A stretch of DNA of 64,000 nt from CADCTB01 sp964479465 (lineage in GTDB: Bacteria > Actinomycetota > Acidimicrobiia > Acidimicrobiales > AC-14). This document shows positions 26,773 to 36,720 of this stretch, piece by piece. Position 1 is the first letter of the stretch. Every line of letters begins with the position of its first letter. The translations under genes were made by a program, and so were the position numbers. Under the pieces are notes generated by a model that saw only the letters and a program-made list of their open reading frames with translations, did not search any database and was not told the DNA's origin. The stretch spans positions 9,613 through 73,612 of the forward strand of contig CAYZMG010000012.1 of assembly GCA_964479465.1 (NCBI GenBank), read 5' to 3'.

Positions 26773-29700
26773 GTGATCGTCAGCGTCACGACCCTTGGCT
26801 CTCGAACCGGCGACGCCGCTGCGGCGGCCACCAAGGTCGTCAGGTACCTGGAGGGCCGGGGACCGGCCGACCGCGGCCGCCACCCCGGACCAACGCCCGA
26901 GGTGGCCGGCATCGACGCGACATCGGCCATCACCGGCTACTACGCCGACTCGATGGCATCCCCGGGCATCTGGATGGGCCGGGGCCTGAGCGGCGTCCGC
27001 ATGGACGGCCTCGTCGACCCCGAGCATCTCCATCGGGTCCTCGTCGGCCAGAACCCCCACACCGCCGGCCCGCTCGTCACCGCCAACGGGTCCGCCCAGC
27101 GAGCGCACCCCCACGCCGTGGCCACCGCCCTGCGCGGCCCCGACGACGAGCTGCTCACCCTGGCCCAGGCCGCCGACGCGCTGGGCGTCAGCTCCTCGTA
27201 CCTGCGGGCGCGAGCCAAGGCCACGACCCGGGCCCGAGCGGTGCAGGCCCGCCAGGAGGCCGAGGGCCAGGAGCTGTCACCCCTGCCGCCGTCGCACCTC
27301 GACGCCACCCGATCCATCAAGGGCTCGGCCTGGCAGGTGACCCGGGGCGAGGCCCGTCGCTTCGCCGCCGAGCGGGAAGTGCCACCTGTCGTCGTCGGCT
27401 ACGACCTCACCTTCTCGGTCCCCAAGTCGGTCAGCATCCTGTGGGCCACGGCCACGCCGGCCCAGCAGGTGGCCATCGAGGCGGCGGTGACCGACTCCGT
27501 GCGCGTCGGCATGGCCTACCTCGAAGCCCACGCCGCCCACGTCCGGGTTTCGGTGCCCAACGCCAGCGGCAAGGGCCGCCACCTCGAACGCCAGGACGCC
27601 GCCGGGCTGGTGGCCGCCGCCTACCTGCACGACACGTCCCGGGCGCTCGACCCCCAACTGCACTTCCACGTGGTGGTGGCCAACATGGCCGAGGGCCCCG
27701 ACGGCCAGGTGCGCACGCTGGACGGTCGGTCGCTGTTCATGCATGCCAAGACCGCCAGCTACCTGGCCGGCGCCGAGCTTCGTCACCGCCTGGCCATGGA
27801 ACTCGGTCTGACCTGGGAACCGGTGCACCGGGGCGTGGCCGACATCGAGGGCGTGAGCCGGCGGGCCATCGTCGAGATGAGCCAGCGGGCCCGCCAGATG
27901 GACGACCACATCGCGGCCATGGTCGACCACCAACCGACCACGGCCCGGGGCCGCCAGATCGCCGCCTACGACACCCGGGCACCCAAGGACGCTCCCGTCG
28001 ACCCCGACGCCCTGCGCCCGGCCTGGGAGCACCGCCTGGCCGAGGTCGGCTTCGACCGCGCCGCCATCGACGCCTGCTACGACCGCCAACCCGGCCCGAG
28101 GGTTCTGACCGACGATGACCGCCGTCAGCTGTTCGCGCTCATGGCCTCGCCCGAGGGCGTCACCGAGTTCGCCTCCACCTTCGACCGTCGTGACGTGCTC
28201 CAGTTCGTGGCCGAGTGGGGCGGCGACCGTCTCCGTGCCGTCGACATCGCCAACCTGGCCGACGCCTGGCTGCTGTCGCCCGAGATCGTCACCCTGGAAG
28301 CCGACCGGCGAGACGCCCGTACCGGCGACGTCATCCGCCGCCGCGATGGCCGCACGGTGGTGGCCGTCGAAGGCGACGCCCTGTACTCCACCCGGGAGAT
28401 GCTGGCCGTCGAAGCCGGGATCACCGCCAGCTACGCCCGCGCCCGCACCACCGAAGTCGGCGTGGTCCCGACCGAGACGGTCGACGCGGTCCTGGCCACG
28501 AGAGGCCATCTGGGCGACGACCAGGTCGACATGGTGCGTTCCATCACCACCTCCGGCCGGCGCATCCAGCTCGTCTACGGCCCGGCCGGGTCGGGCAAGA
28601 CCACGGCCCTGGAGGCGGCGGCACGGGCGTGGGAGCTTGCCGGCTACGAGGTCATCGGCGCCGCCACCCAGGGCACGGCCAGTGAGATCGTGGGGGACAA
28701 GGCCGGCGTCGACAACGCCACGGTGGCCAGCCTGCTATGGCGCATGGCCGGCGGCGACACCACCATCGGAGCGACGACCGTCGTCCTGGTCGACGAGTGC
28801 TCGATGCTGGGCAACCGTGACCTCCACGCCCTGGCCCGCCAGTCCGAGGAGCGGGGCTTCGTCCTTCGCCTGGTCGGCGACCCGGCTCAGCACACCGCGG
28901 TGGCCGCCGGCGGGGCGTGGCGGCACCTGCTGGCCGCCTACCCCCAGGACCGGGCCGAGCTGAACCAGGTCCGCCGGCAGAAGGGAACCGAGATGGACGA
29001 CGTGCGCCAGGCCCTGGCCGAGTGGCGCTCCGGCGACATCGACGCCGCCATCAACCGACTCGATCGCGCCGGCCGGGTGGTCGTGGCCCATGACCGAGAC
29101 GACCTGCTCGGTGCCGTCGTCTCGGACTGGTACGGCGACCGCCAGCGTCGGCAGGCCCATCCCGAGCTGGCTGCGTCGTCAATGACCACCGAACGCCACC
29201 GTGACCGCCGTGAGCTCAACGCCCTGGCCCGGGCGATGCTGGTCGGCGACGGGACCATCACCGGCCCGACCCTGCGCGCTGGCGAGCTCGAGTTCGCCGC
29301 CGGCGACGAGGTGATCGCCCTGCAACAAGACCGCGACCTCCGCCCCGACGGAGCCGGCCGCCGTGACTTCGTCCGCACCGGTGAACGGGGCGAGGTCGTC
29401 GAGGTGAACCTGCCCCAAGGCCGGGACCCGGGCTCGGTGGTGGTCGACTTCGCCCGCCGGGGCCAGGTCGTCGTCGGAATGGAATACCTGACCCGGCGCC
29501 TCGACAGCGGCGTGGTCGGCGCCCTGGCCCACAGCTATGCGCTGACCACCCATGCAGCCGAAGGCGACACCTACGACGCGGCCCGGCCCATCGCCACCGA
29601 CGCGTCGAGTGCCAAGGGCCTGTACGTCGGTGTGACGAGGGGCGAGCACGACCTGCGCCTCTACCTGGTCCTCGAACGTGACTTCGATCCCATGCCCGCC

Positions 29701-30891
29701 CAGCATCCCGAGATGCCCCGGTTGGACAGAGAGACGTCGACCCTGTCCGCCGTCGCCGCTCAGGTGCGCACCGACCGCGACGAACTGCTGGCCACCGAGA
29801 TCGACCCGCTGGCCGCCCAGGTGGCGGCGCTGCGGCGCTCGCACACCCTGCGCCAACTCGACGAGATGACCGCCTCGTCGTCGTTGGCCGCACCGCTGGC
29901 CCGACGGTCGGTGCGCCAGGAGGAGCAGGCCATTGCCGCTCAGGCCCGTCTGCGGCCCACCCGCGACATCACTGTCCGCCTGGGCTCCCGGCCCTCGGCC
30001 GGCCCCACCCGCGATGCCTGGGACGCGGCGGTCGGCCACGTCGCCGTGTACCGCGCCCGCTACTCGCCCACGCCCGAGCGCAACGGTGCCGGCGTCGCAT
30101 GGGCACTCGGGCCCGTCCCCGACAGCCTGGCGCGTCAGGACGCCTACAGCGTGGCTGCCAACGCGATCACCTGCGCCGAGCAGGCGATCCTGAGGCAGCG
30201 GACCCCTGCCCAGTTGGCCCAGGAGCGGGCACATCTCCGCAGCGCGCTGGCCACCCCCAGCCCCCAGCGTTTGGAGCACGCCAGCGAGGTGGCGAAGCAG
30301 GCCCGAGAGGCCCTCGACAACGCAGAGGCCCGCTACGGCGCAGCCGTCGTCGCCCAGCGTTCGGCGGAACGGAGTGTCCTCCGCCGGCCAGGCGCCCGGC
30401 GGATGGAGGCGGCGGCGGCTGACGTGTCCGCCGCGCTGGCCACGCGCACGGCCGCCGCTGACTCACTGCGCCGGGCCACCGAGCGGGTCGACGCCCTGGC
30501 GCCCGAGGCGGTGGCCGAGGCTCGGCTGCCTCTGCGACAGCGCCTGGATCGTGTCGAGGCGGCGATCGCCTCCCACGTCGCCGAGGCGCTGGCCAGTCCC
30601 GCCGACTACCTGACCACGGCCCTCGGTCCCCGGCCCAGCGAACCGGGCCAGCGGGATCGGTGGAACGAGGCCGCCCGTCAGCTCGAGAACTGGCGCCACG
30701 CCGAGCTTGGTCTGGCACCCATCGACGGGCCGCTGGCCGACGAAGGACTCTCAGCGGCCATCGGGCCCGCACCCGACGATCCCATGCTCGCGCTGCGCCG
30801 GGACATGGCCGTGCATGACATACGGATGGACTTCAGCCCGAGTCGCATGATCGACCGCGAGCTCGACGGCCCGGTGCTCGAACTCGACTGA
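26773..30891 (+). CDS. MobF-family relaxase-helicase
   Basis: 1372 aa from GTG 26773, chosen because the recognisable relaxase sequence starts there. The relaxase part has a Tyr pair (ITGYYADSM), GIWMGRGL, and the metal-binding motif DPQLHFHVVVANM with His near 297 and 299. An HTH-like segment (LAQAADALGVSSSYLRARAK, about 128-150) is inserted early. The helicase part has Walker A GPAGSGKTT near 603 and Walker B VVLVDECSM near 672. The last 350 residues are helical and charged. It nicks oriT, stays bound to the strand and unwinds it during conjugation. Confidence 0.93.
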   Translation: MIVSVTTLGSRTGDAAAAATKVVRYLEGRGPADRGRHPGPTPEVAGIDATSAITGYYADSMASPGIWMGRGLSGVRMDGLVDPEHLHRVLVGQNPHTAGPLVTANGSAQRAHPHAVATALRGPDDELLTLAQAADALGVSSSYLRARAKATTRARAVQARQEAEGQELSPLPPSHLDATRSIKGSAWQVTRGEARRFAAEREVPPVVVGYDLTFSVPKSVSILWATATPAQQVAIEAAVTDSVRVGMAYLEAHAAHVRVSVPNASGKGRHLERQDAAGLVAAAYLHDTSRALDPQLHFHVVVANMAEGPDGQVRTLDGRSLFMHAKTASYLAGAELRHRLAMELGLTWEPVHRGVADIEGVSRRAIVEMSQRARQMDDHIAAMVDHQPTTARGRQIAAYDTRAPKDAPVDPDALRPAWEHRLAEVGFDRAAIDACYDRQPGPRVLTDDDRRQLFALMASPEGVTEFASTFDRRDVLQFVAEWGGDRLRAVDIANLADAWLLSPEIVTLEADRRDARTGDVIRRRDGRTVVAVEGDALYSTREMLAVEAGITASYARARTTEVGVVPTETVDAVLATRGHLGDDQVDMVRSITTSGRRIQLVYGPAGSGKTTALEAAARAWELAGYEVIGAATQGTASEIVGDKAGVDNATVASLLWRMAGGDTTIGATTVVLVDECSMLGNRDLHALARQSEERGFVLRLVGDPAQHTAVAAGGAWRHLLAAYPQDRAELNQVRRQKGTEMDDVRQALAEWRSGDIDAAINRLDRAGRVVVAHDRDDLLGAVVSDWYGDRQRRQAHPELAASSMTTERHRDRRELNALARAMLVGDGTITGPTLRAGELEFAAGDEVIALQQDRDLRPDGAGRRDFVRTGERGEVVEVNLPQGRDPGSVVVDFARRGQVVVGMEYLTRRLDSGVVGALAHSYALTTHAAEGDTYDAARPIATDASSAKGLYVGVTRGEHDLRLYLVLERDFDPMPAQHPEMPRLDRETSTLSAVAAQVRTDRDELLATEIDPLAAQVAALRRSHTLRQLDEMTASSSLAAPLARRSVRQEEQAIAAQARLRPTRDITVRLGSRPSAGPTRDAWDAAVGHVAVYRARYSPTPERNGAGVAWALGPVPDSLARQDAYSVAANAITCAEQAILRQRTPAQLAQERAHLRSALATPSPQRLEHASEVAKQAREALDNAEARYGAAVVAQRSAERSVLRRPGARRMEAAAADVSAALATRTAAADSLRRATERVDALAPEAVAEARLPLRQRLDRVEAAIASHVAEALASPADYLTTALGPRPSEPGQRDRWNEAARQLENWRHAELGLAPIDGPLADEGLSAAIGPAPDDPMLALRRDMAVHDIRMDFSPSRMIDRELDGPVLELD

Positions 30892-31427
30892 CATGCCAGC
30901 CGCGCCACTGGGAGGCGGGCAAGTCGGGGCTTGGGCGGCGGCAAGGGTAGGAAGTGGCAGGTCTCCGCTCGCCGAGGGCGACGCCGACGTCAGGCAAATC
31001 CACGCCAACAGCGGCGACGGCGGTAGCCAGCCCGGTCGGCTCAAAGCCGCGTTCCCAGATCACGCCGTCGCTCCCGGCGTCCCAAAGGACCCACCGTTGG
31101 CGCAGACCACCCGACCCGGGTCCTCGTGACCGGCGATCTTGCGGATCGCACGCGGCGAGCGGGCTGTGGCGCGGCAACCGGGGCAAGCTTCCCGGCCGAA
31201 GCGCTGGGCGGGAGCGGCATCATCAACGGCATCCCCGTCGCTTGCGAGGCACCTGAATGGGCGCTCCGCTGGCACAGCGGCTATCCACTGTGACCAGTCG
31301 ACCGCCACGACATGGCCAGACTTTGCGAACGGTTCGGATTCGATCTGCCCAGGGAGTACCTCTAGCCAGCAGCCGGCGTTCGGAGACGGCACGCCCGCCG
31401 CTCTGCCGACGTTCTTAGGAGATACGG
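30892..31427. other. No convincing gene after the relaxase
   Basis: A minus-strand frame (31060-31392) contains ACPGCRATARSPRAIRKIAG and might be a decayed zinc-binding protein, but lacks support. Nothing else seen. Confidence 0.35.
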
Positions 31428-31664
31428 CTAGGCGCCTTGGCGGCCCGTCCCGTCAGGACCCCGCAGCCTCCACCGACGGAACGCAATCCAAGCCCAGATG
31501 AACTCGACGATCCCGAACGGCCAGGCGCCTGCCAGGAAGCCGTAGACGCTCGACAGAACGCAGCCAGCAGCGAAGCCGAGTACGAACCGCCGGCCGCGAT
31601 GCTCGAGGGCATACATCGTCATCATGAACGTGAGCGCAACGACCCCGAAGGCGGTGACAGCCAA
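31428..31664 (-). CDS. Small two-helix membrane protein
   Basis: 78 aa from TTG 31664. Two or three hydrophobic segments (VTAFGVVALTFMMTMYAL, FVLGFAAGCVLSSVYGFLAG, WPFGIVEFIWAWIAF) with basic ends. This type is common in actinobacteria without known function. It is opposite to the transfer operon and may be cargo. Confidence 0.55.
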   Translation of the reverse strand: MAVTAFGVVALTFMMTMYALEHRGRRFVLGFAAGCVLSSVYGFLAGAWPFGIVEFIWAWIAFRRWRLRGPDGTGRQGA

Positions 31665-32023
31665 GGTCCCAGTGGATCACGCCGGCCTCTCTCCCGGCGA
31701 TGATGGATACCCCGCCCAGCTGGCGGAGGCCGTGGTTATGGGGCGCGGCGGGTAACGGCGTGCTGCGGCTACGCCTGGGCTAAGGACAGGGCAGGCGAGG
31801 GCGAACTGCGTTGTTAGACGATCCTCCAGCGGAACCGCACGAGCGGCTCGCGTCGGGCACATCTTTGAACGGTCTGACTGGGCGCCGAGGGCGGCGAAAT
31901 CTGTCGACCCTTGTCGGGCAGGTTGTGCCACTGTCTGCCCGTGGATCGGCGGAGATGGCCGCTAGCGAGATTTAGTACCTCCGTCGGGATGACCCAGGGG
32001 CTGGCGGCCGTAGGCGGCACTAG
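31665..32023. other. Spacer
   Basis: No gene seen. A 17-nt segment cctgggctaaggacagg (31774-31790) is the exact reverse complement of 16716-16732, a further trace of shared intergenic sequence within the element. Confidence 0.4.
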
Positions 32024-32995
32024 GTGAAACGGGTCTACCTCGATCAGTGTCATTGGATTCGCCTCGAAGCTGCTGCGTCCGGGAAGTCGACCGACCGGAG
32101 AACTAAGCAGGCGCTTGAGCTCCTCCACTACGGCGTCGACCAAGGCCTCGTGTCCCTGCCTCTCTCGGCCGTCCACTACATGGAGACCTACCAGCGTCCG
32201 AGGTCCCGACAGCGCCTCGCTGCTCTCATGGCTGAGCTGTCTCGCTTCCACGCGATCGCCGGTCCGCCGGACATTCTTCCGGCCGAGTTGGACGCATACC
32301 TGCATGAGCGCTACGGCAAGCCCCTCGAGCCGCAGCCACTTCGTGTCTTCGGGCGCGGCGTCGCATTCGCGTTCGGCGCGGATTTCCCTCCCTTCCGGGC
32401 ACGTGCTGACGTGCCCTGGCCGCCCGGCGAGCGCGCCCGGTTCGAGCAGGCGGCGGGCGAGGCCCTGGAGTTCTTGGCGATCTCCGGCCCACCGGATGGC
32501 GTGCCGATACCCGGATGGGACGAGAACAAGGGATACCGCGAGTTCGGCGAGCGCCAGCTTGCGCATGAGCAGGCTCTCCGGCAAGCGCTGGTGCAGGATG
32601 GACCCGCAACGCCCAAGAAGATCCACGACTGGGTTGCCGCGACCGAGGTCATGGACATCCAGAAGCCTCTCAACACGGCGCTCGCGCGTGCCGGGATCAC
32701 CAACGCCGAGTCTCCGGATCTCGACACGGCCGAGGGACTGACCGCGTTGCTCCACGCGCTTCCGAGCCGAGACGTGATCTTCGACTTGCGTCGTCTCCGG
32801 CATGCCGACGGGCAGGCCCATTGGGAGGCGAATGATCTCAACGACCTGGGCGCACTGAGCGTCGCCTTGCCGTACTGCGACATCGTCGTGACCGAGAAAC
32901 TGTGGCGGCACCTCGCCGACCAGGCCGGCATCCCCGATCGGTACAACACCGCCGTCTTGGACAACCTTGGCAGCATGCCGCAACACCTGGTGTGA
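32024..32995 (+). CDS. Large PIN-like nuclease-domain protein
   Basis: 323 aa from GTG 32024. The first residues VYLDQCHWIRLE match the start of PIN-like domains, where Asp binds metal; the C-terminal part NDLNDLGALSVALPYCDIVVTEK supplies further acidic residues and closes the fold. About 230 residues lie between, far longer than a VapC toxin. No antitoxin gene is adjacent. It may be an RNase effector of a defence system carried by the element; this is inference from fold and place. Confidence 0.65.
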   Translation: MKRVYLDQCHWIRLEAAASGKSTDRRTKQALELLHYGVDQGLVSLPLSAVHYMETYQRPRSRQRLAALMAELSRFHAIAGPPDILPAELDAYLHERYGKPLEPQPLRVFGRGVAFAFGADFPPFRARADVPWPPGERARFEQAAGEALEFLAISGPPDGVPIPGWDENKGYREFGERQLAHEQALRQALVQDGPATPKKIHDWVAATEVMDIQKPLNTALARAGITNAESPDLDTAEGLTALLHALPSRDVIFDLRRLRHADGQAHWEANDLNDLGALSVALPYCDIVVTEKLWRHLADQAGIPDRYNTAVLDNLGSMPQHLV

Positions 32996-33474
32996 CGGCT
33001 AGTCCGGCTATCGAGCCGCTGGATCGGCCGACCCTCAAGCTGCTCGAAGCCGGCCAGCAGGATCGTCCCTCGGTGAACCCCTCCCAAGCCCTCCTTTCTG
33101 AGTCATGAGACCCTCACCTCCTACGCGGATCGACGGTTGACGGCTCGTCCGATCAACGATCGGCTTCCGGGACGAAGGGCCTGAGTCCGACTTCCGGCTC
33201 GGCGGCGGGGAGACCTACGTCGCGGCCCAGGCAGAGCCACTCCTCGCCCGAGCCAAGATCTTCGGCAAGGTCGTCGGCAAGGTGACGCAGCGCTCATCCT
33301 GTCGTCACCGTCCTCAGCTGGTGCGCACGGGGGCGATTGCTCATCCTCGGGGGAGCCCTACACCTGTCGTCGTCACGTTGCCAACCCACCCCCGAAATCC
33401 TTTACCCACTGTTCACATTCTCGGCAAGCTCCAGGGCAAGTCCCACGGCAAGAGCGTGGGCGCAGGGTCCCGGC
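32996..33474. other. Spacer upstream of the coupling-protein operon
   Basis: A short stretch near 33170-33290 reads like a coding remnant (GGGETYVAAQAEPLLARAKI), but no start or family is evident. The promoter of the next operon should lie here. Confidence 0.4.
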
Positions 33475-34242
33475 ATGACCAACTTGTTCCGGGACCTGCA
33501 AGACACCTGGGAGCGCGACGGCGAGTCCGCCGGCGCCCGCTCCGCGCTCCAGGGATGGGCGACGACTCGTCCCGCCCTCGCCCGCTTCGCCACGCCGGCC
33601 GAGCTGGTCCGACTGGCTCACCGGCACGACGCCGCGGCGAGGGACCTCATCGAAGCCATCACCGAGGAAGCGGTCTCCGACCCCTGGGCTGCCCGAACAG
33701 TCCTGCAGGCGCTCGTACCCGGTCTGGCCGCGCTCGCCAGACAGCACTTCGACCTGGTCGGCGCGGCCCGCGAGCCGTTCGCAACCGTCGCCGAGCTCGA
33801 TCAGTTCCTGGTCAGCACCGCCTACGAACGCATCACACAGGTGGCCGCCGAGGCCCCGCTCTTCCGCCTGCGCACCGTGCTGGACCGCACCTGGGCCCGG
33901 CTACGTGCCCACGCCCGAGCCCATCGCCGTGATCACGACCGTCGGATCACCCTGAGCGATGTTCATGCCGGCATTGCCGCACCCGCTCGTTCCGACGCCG
34001 AGACCCTGGCCCTGTTCCTCGTCGATGCCGTCGAGCGCCAGGTGCTGCGCCCGGCCGACGCCCGCCTCGTCTACGCCACCCGGGTCTGCGGCCACCCAAC
34101 CACGGAGGTGGCCAAGAGAATGGGTTACAACCTCGACTCCCTGCGGCGTAGGCGCCACCGCGTCGAGCAAGTGCTCGTCGCCGAGGTACAGGGCGAGATG
34201 CGACCCCGCAAGTGCGTGGCGTCGGCGGGACCCTGCGGCTGA
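33475..34242 (+). CDS. Element regulator with sigma-4-like HTH
   Basis: 255 aa. The C-terminal 80 residues (LRPADARLVYATRVCG, TTEVAKRMGYNLDSLRRRRHR) look like a sigma-region-4 type helix-turn-helix. The first half is helical with no domain I know. Its stop overlaps the start of the coupling-protein gene (TGATG), so they are translated together; control of transfer is likely. Confidence 0.7.
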   Translation: MTNLFRDLQDTWERDGESAGARSALQGWATTRPALARFATPAELVRLAHRHDAAARDLIEAITEEAVSDPWAARTVLQALVPGLAALARQHFDLVGAAREPFATVAELDQFLVSTAYERITQVAAEAPLFRLRTVLDRTWARLRAHARAHRRDHDRRITLSDVHAGIAAPARSDAETLALFLVDAVERQVLRPADARLVYATRVCGHPTTEVAKRMGYNLDSLRRRRHRVEQVLVAEVQGEMRPRKCVASAGPCG

Positions 34243-36053
34243 TGCCCGCTCGTGAAGCGAACGGGCGGAACGGGTCCGGCGAGGCCATCTTCCTCGTCAT
34301 AACGCTCGGTGCCCTCGCCATCACCTGGGTCGGCGCCCAGCTCGCCGCCGTTCTCATTGGTCACCGGCTGGCCGCCGGTCTGGGGCCGACCTTCCATGCC
34401 CTCCTCCGCCTTCCGGCCAACGCAACGGACCCCCGCCTGGCGTGGGGCCCACCCTGGAAGGACGCGCTCCCGACCGCTCCCCTCTACTGGGCCTGCACAG
34501 GCTTCGCTGCCCTCCTCGCTCTCGTGGCTGTGGTAGTCGGCCTCCGAGTCTTCGGACGCGGTCGCGTCGGCATGGAGAAGCGCACCCGCCTCGGTGTCGA
34601 CACCAACGCCCGGCTGGCGACTCCCCGAGACCTGCGCCCGCTGATCGTCAGAGGACCGAAGCCGGGACGGCTCATCCTCGGCCGGGTGGGCCGGCACCTG
34701 GTGGCCAGTGAGCTACGCAACCCGGCCAAGCCACCCCGTCCCGGGAGCCGGTTCGGCGATCGTTCGGCCATTGCGGTGATCGGGCCCAGCCGTTGTGGCA
34801 AGTCGGCCAACATCATCTCGGCCATCCTCGAGAACGAAGGACCGGCCGTCCTCTCCAGCGTCAAGGGCGACCTGCTCAGCGCCACCATCGACCGCCGTCG
34901 AGCGCTGCGCGGTGGTGAGATCAAGGTGTTCGACCCCACCGGCATCGTGAGAGGCCAGCCCCGGTCGGACTGGTCGCCGGTGGCCAAATGCGGCGACGTG
35001 ACCGGGGCCATGAAGCTGGCCCACGCCCTGGCCAGCGCGGATCCCGACAGTCTTCCCCACGACGGGTACTTCGGGGCCATGGCCGAGCAGCTCCTGTGGC
35101 CGTTGCTCTTCACCGCCGCCGTCTCCGAGGCCACCATGGGCCACGTCGTCGACTGGGTGCTGGCTGAGGAGGGTGCCCGTGCTGACATCACCAAGCGCCT
35201 CGACCCCATCCTCGCTGCCGCCGACCCGGTCCGCCGGCGCCACGCGGCCATCGCCATGCGCCTGCTCAAGTCCCTGTGGGACAAGCACCCCCGCATCCGC
35301 TCCGGCTTCTACACCACGGCCCTCACCATGGTCAGCAACTGGGAGGACCCGGTGGTGGCTGACTGCTCGGTCAACAGCGACATCACCCTGGAGTGGTTGG
35401 TGAGCGGCCCCAACACGCTGTACATCTGCTCACCGGTGCATGAGCAACTGCGCCTGGCAACCGTGTTCGGCGGCATCCTCGACGACCTGCTGCAACAGGC
35501 CTACGAATGGCAGAACGAGCACGGCTCGCGGCTTCCCGACACCCTGCTCGTCCTCGACGAGGCGGCCAACACGCCGGCGCGCTGGCTTCCCCAGGTCGCC
35601 TCCACTTGTTCGGGCATCGGCATCCAGCTGGTGACCATCTGGCAGTCCAAGGCCCAGATCGACAACGCCTACGGGACCCTGGCCGACTCGGTACTCACCA
35701 ACCACGGCACGAAGATCTTCTTCTCGGGCATCTCCGACCCCTCGACCATGGACTACGTGAGCCGACTGCTCGGCGACGAGGAGGTCATCCAGCGGGGTGC
35801 TTCGGCCGACGTGGGCCACGGACGACACAGCGTGAACGAGTCGGCGACCCGGGTACGTCTCGTCCCCGCCGACATCCTCCGTCAGGTCCCTCCCGGCGAG
35901 GGGCTGCTCGTTCACGGGACCCTACGCCCGGCCCATCTCCGGGGCCGCTTCTACTACGCCGAGCGTAAGCTTCGTCGTCTGGCCGGCGAGGACGCTGTCG
36001 TTGCCACCTCGGCAGCGCTCGCCCCCCATCCTCGGCACAACTCTCGACTCTGA
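34242..36053 (+). CDS. Type IV coupling protein (VirD4/TraG family)
   Basis: 603 aa. Two N-terminal membrane helices (IFLVITLGALAITWVGAQLA and AALLALVAVVVGLRVF) are followed by the ATPase: Walker A GPSRCGKSANI near residue 180, VLSSVKGDLL, Walker B LLVLDEAAN near 435 and WQSKAQI after it. It links the relaxosome to the secretion channel and powers strand export. Its start overlaps the upstream stop. It is the last plus-strand transfer gene. Confidence 0.93.
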   Translation: MPAREANGRNGSGEAIFLVITLGALAITWVGAQLAAVLIGHRLAAGLGPTFHALLRLPANATDPRLAWGPPWKDALPTAPLYWACTGFAALLALVAVVVGLRVFGRGRVGMEKRTRLGVDTNARLATPRDLRPLIVRGPKPGRLILGRVGRHLVASELRNPAKPPRPGSRFGDRSAIAVIGPSRCGKSANIISAILENEGPAVLSSVKGDLLSATIDRRRALRGGEIKVFDPTGIVRGQPRSDWSPVAKCGDVTGAMKLAHALASADPDSLPHDGYFGAMAEQLLWPLLFTAAVSEATMGHVVDWVLAEEGARADITKRLDPILAAADPVRRRHAAIAMRLLKSLWDKHPRIRSGFYTTALTMVSNWEDPVVADCSVNSDITLEWLVSGPNTLYICSPVHEQLRLATVFGGILDDLLQQAYEWQNEHGSRLPDTLLVLDEAANTPARWLPQVASTCSGIGIQLVTIWQSKAQIDNAYGTLADSVLTNHGTKIFFSGISDPSTMDYVSRLLGDEEVIQRGASADVGHGRHSVNESATRVRLVPADILRQVPPGEGLLVHGTLRPAHLRGRFYYAERKLRRLAGEDAVVATSAALAPHPRHNSRL

Positions 36054-36161
36054 TCCTCACCACCGATGCCAAGGCCGGCCCCTGACTTGACGGACCTCGT
36101 CGACCGCCCGCTCCCGCCGGGGTGCCGCGAGCCGCAGGCTTCTCAGCCAGAGTTCTCCGCC

Positions 36162-36430
36162 GTGACCAATGACTGCGCGCTCGTGGCGGCCGCCGTCCGG
36201 TGTCTCACTGACACCGGCTTCGAGGCGTGTCTGTTCGGGGCTGGGCCGAGCAGCTCCTGGGCCTTTACGATCCACGCCCCGCGGGGATAGATCTGCTGGT
36301 CATCGACTCCAATCCCGACGCCTTGGAGGCCTGGCTTCACCACCATGACGAGATCGGCGCCAAGCGCTTTCCCCACAAGCGGGCGTTCCTGCTCGATGGC
36401 GTGCTTGTGGAGCTGTTCCTAGTCAACCGG
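36162..36430 (+). pseudogene. Nucleotidyltransferase-like gene, frameshifted
   Basis: From GTG 36162 (VTNDCALVAAAVRCLTDTGF, EACLFG) the frame must shift near 36240 to continue as WAEQLLGLYDPRPAGIDLLV and FPHKRAFLLDGVLVELFLV. Together this resembles small nucleotidyltransferase/aminoglycoside-type domains (LFGGWAE... DIDLLV). One base is missing where GGC is expected. The match ends near 36430, so it is also cut short. Confidence 0.55.
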
Positions 36431-36431
36431 G

Positions 36432-36588
36432 TCGGGATGGACTGCGCGAGGACCGCATCCTCGACGAGGTCCGTGCCACGGGCGGCGACGTGCGCCCGAT
36501 CTGTGAGCCCTTTGGCCTCAGCGTCGAGGGCGCGCTCCGCTACACGTCGAGACTGGACCAAAGCGACACCACAGCCGGGCGCTGCTGA
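36432..36588 (+). pseudogene. Remnant of recombinase-associated gene
   Basis: In another frame from the preceding remnant, DRILDEVRATGGDVRPICE and FGLSVEGALRYTS read as the tail of a protein often found with plasmid and element integrases. It has no start of its own and ends at TGA 36588. Confidence 0.45.
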
Positions 36589-36720
36589 TCGCACGATTCC
36601 GATCCCCTCGGACCCGTGCATCAACGAGTTCGTTTGAACCGATCCACGTGCGAAGGGCGCGGGTGACTGCCTCGAAGGCATGATCTCGTCGCGGCACGTG
36701 CCCCGTTTCAAGTCCTCGTC

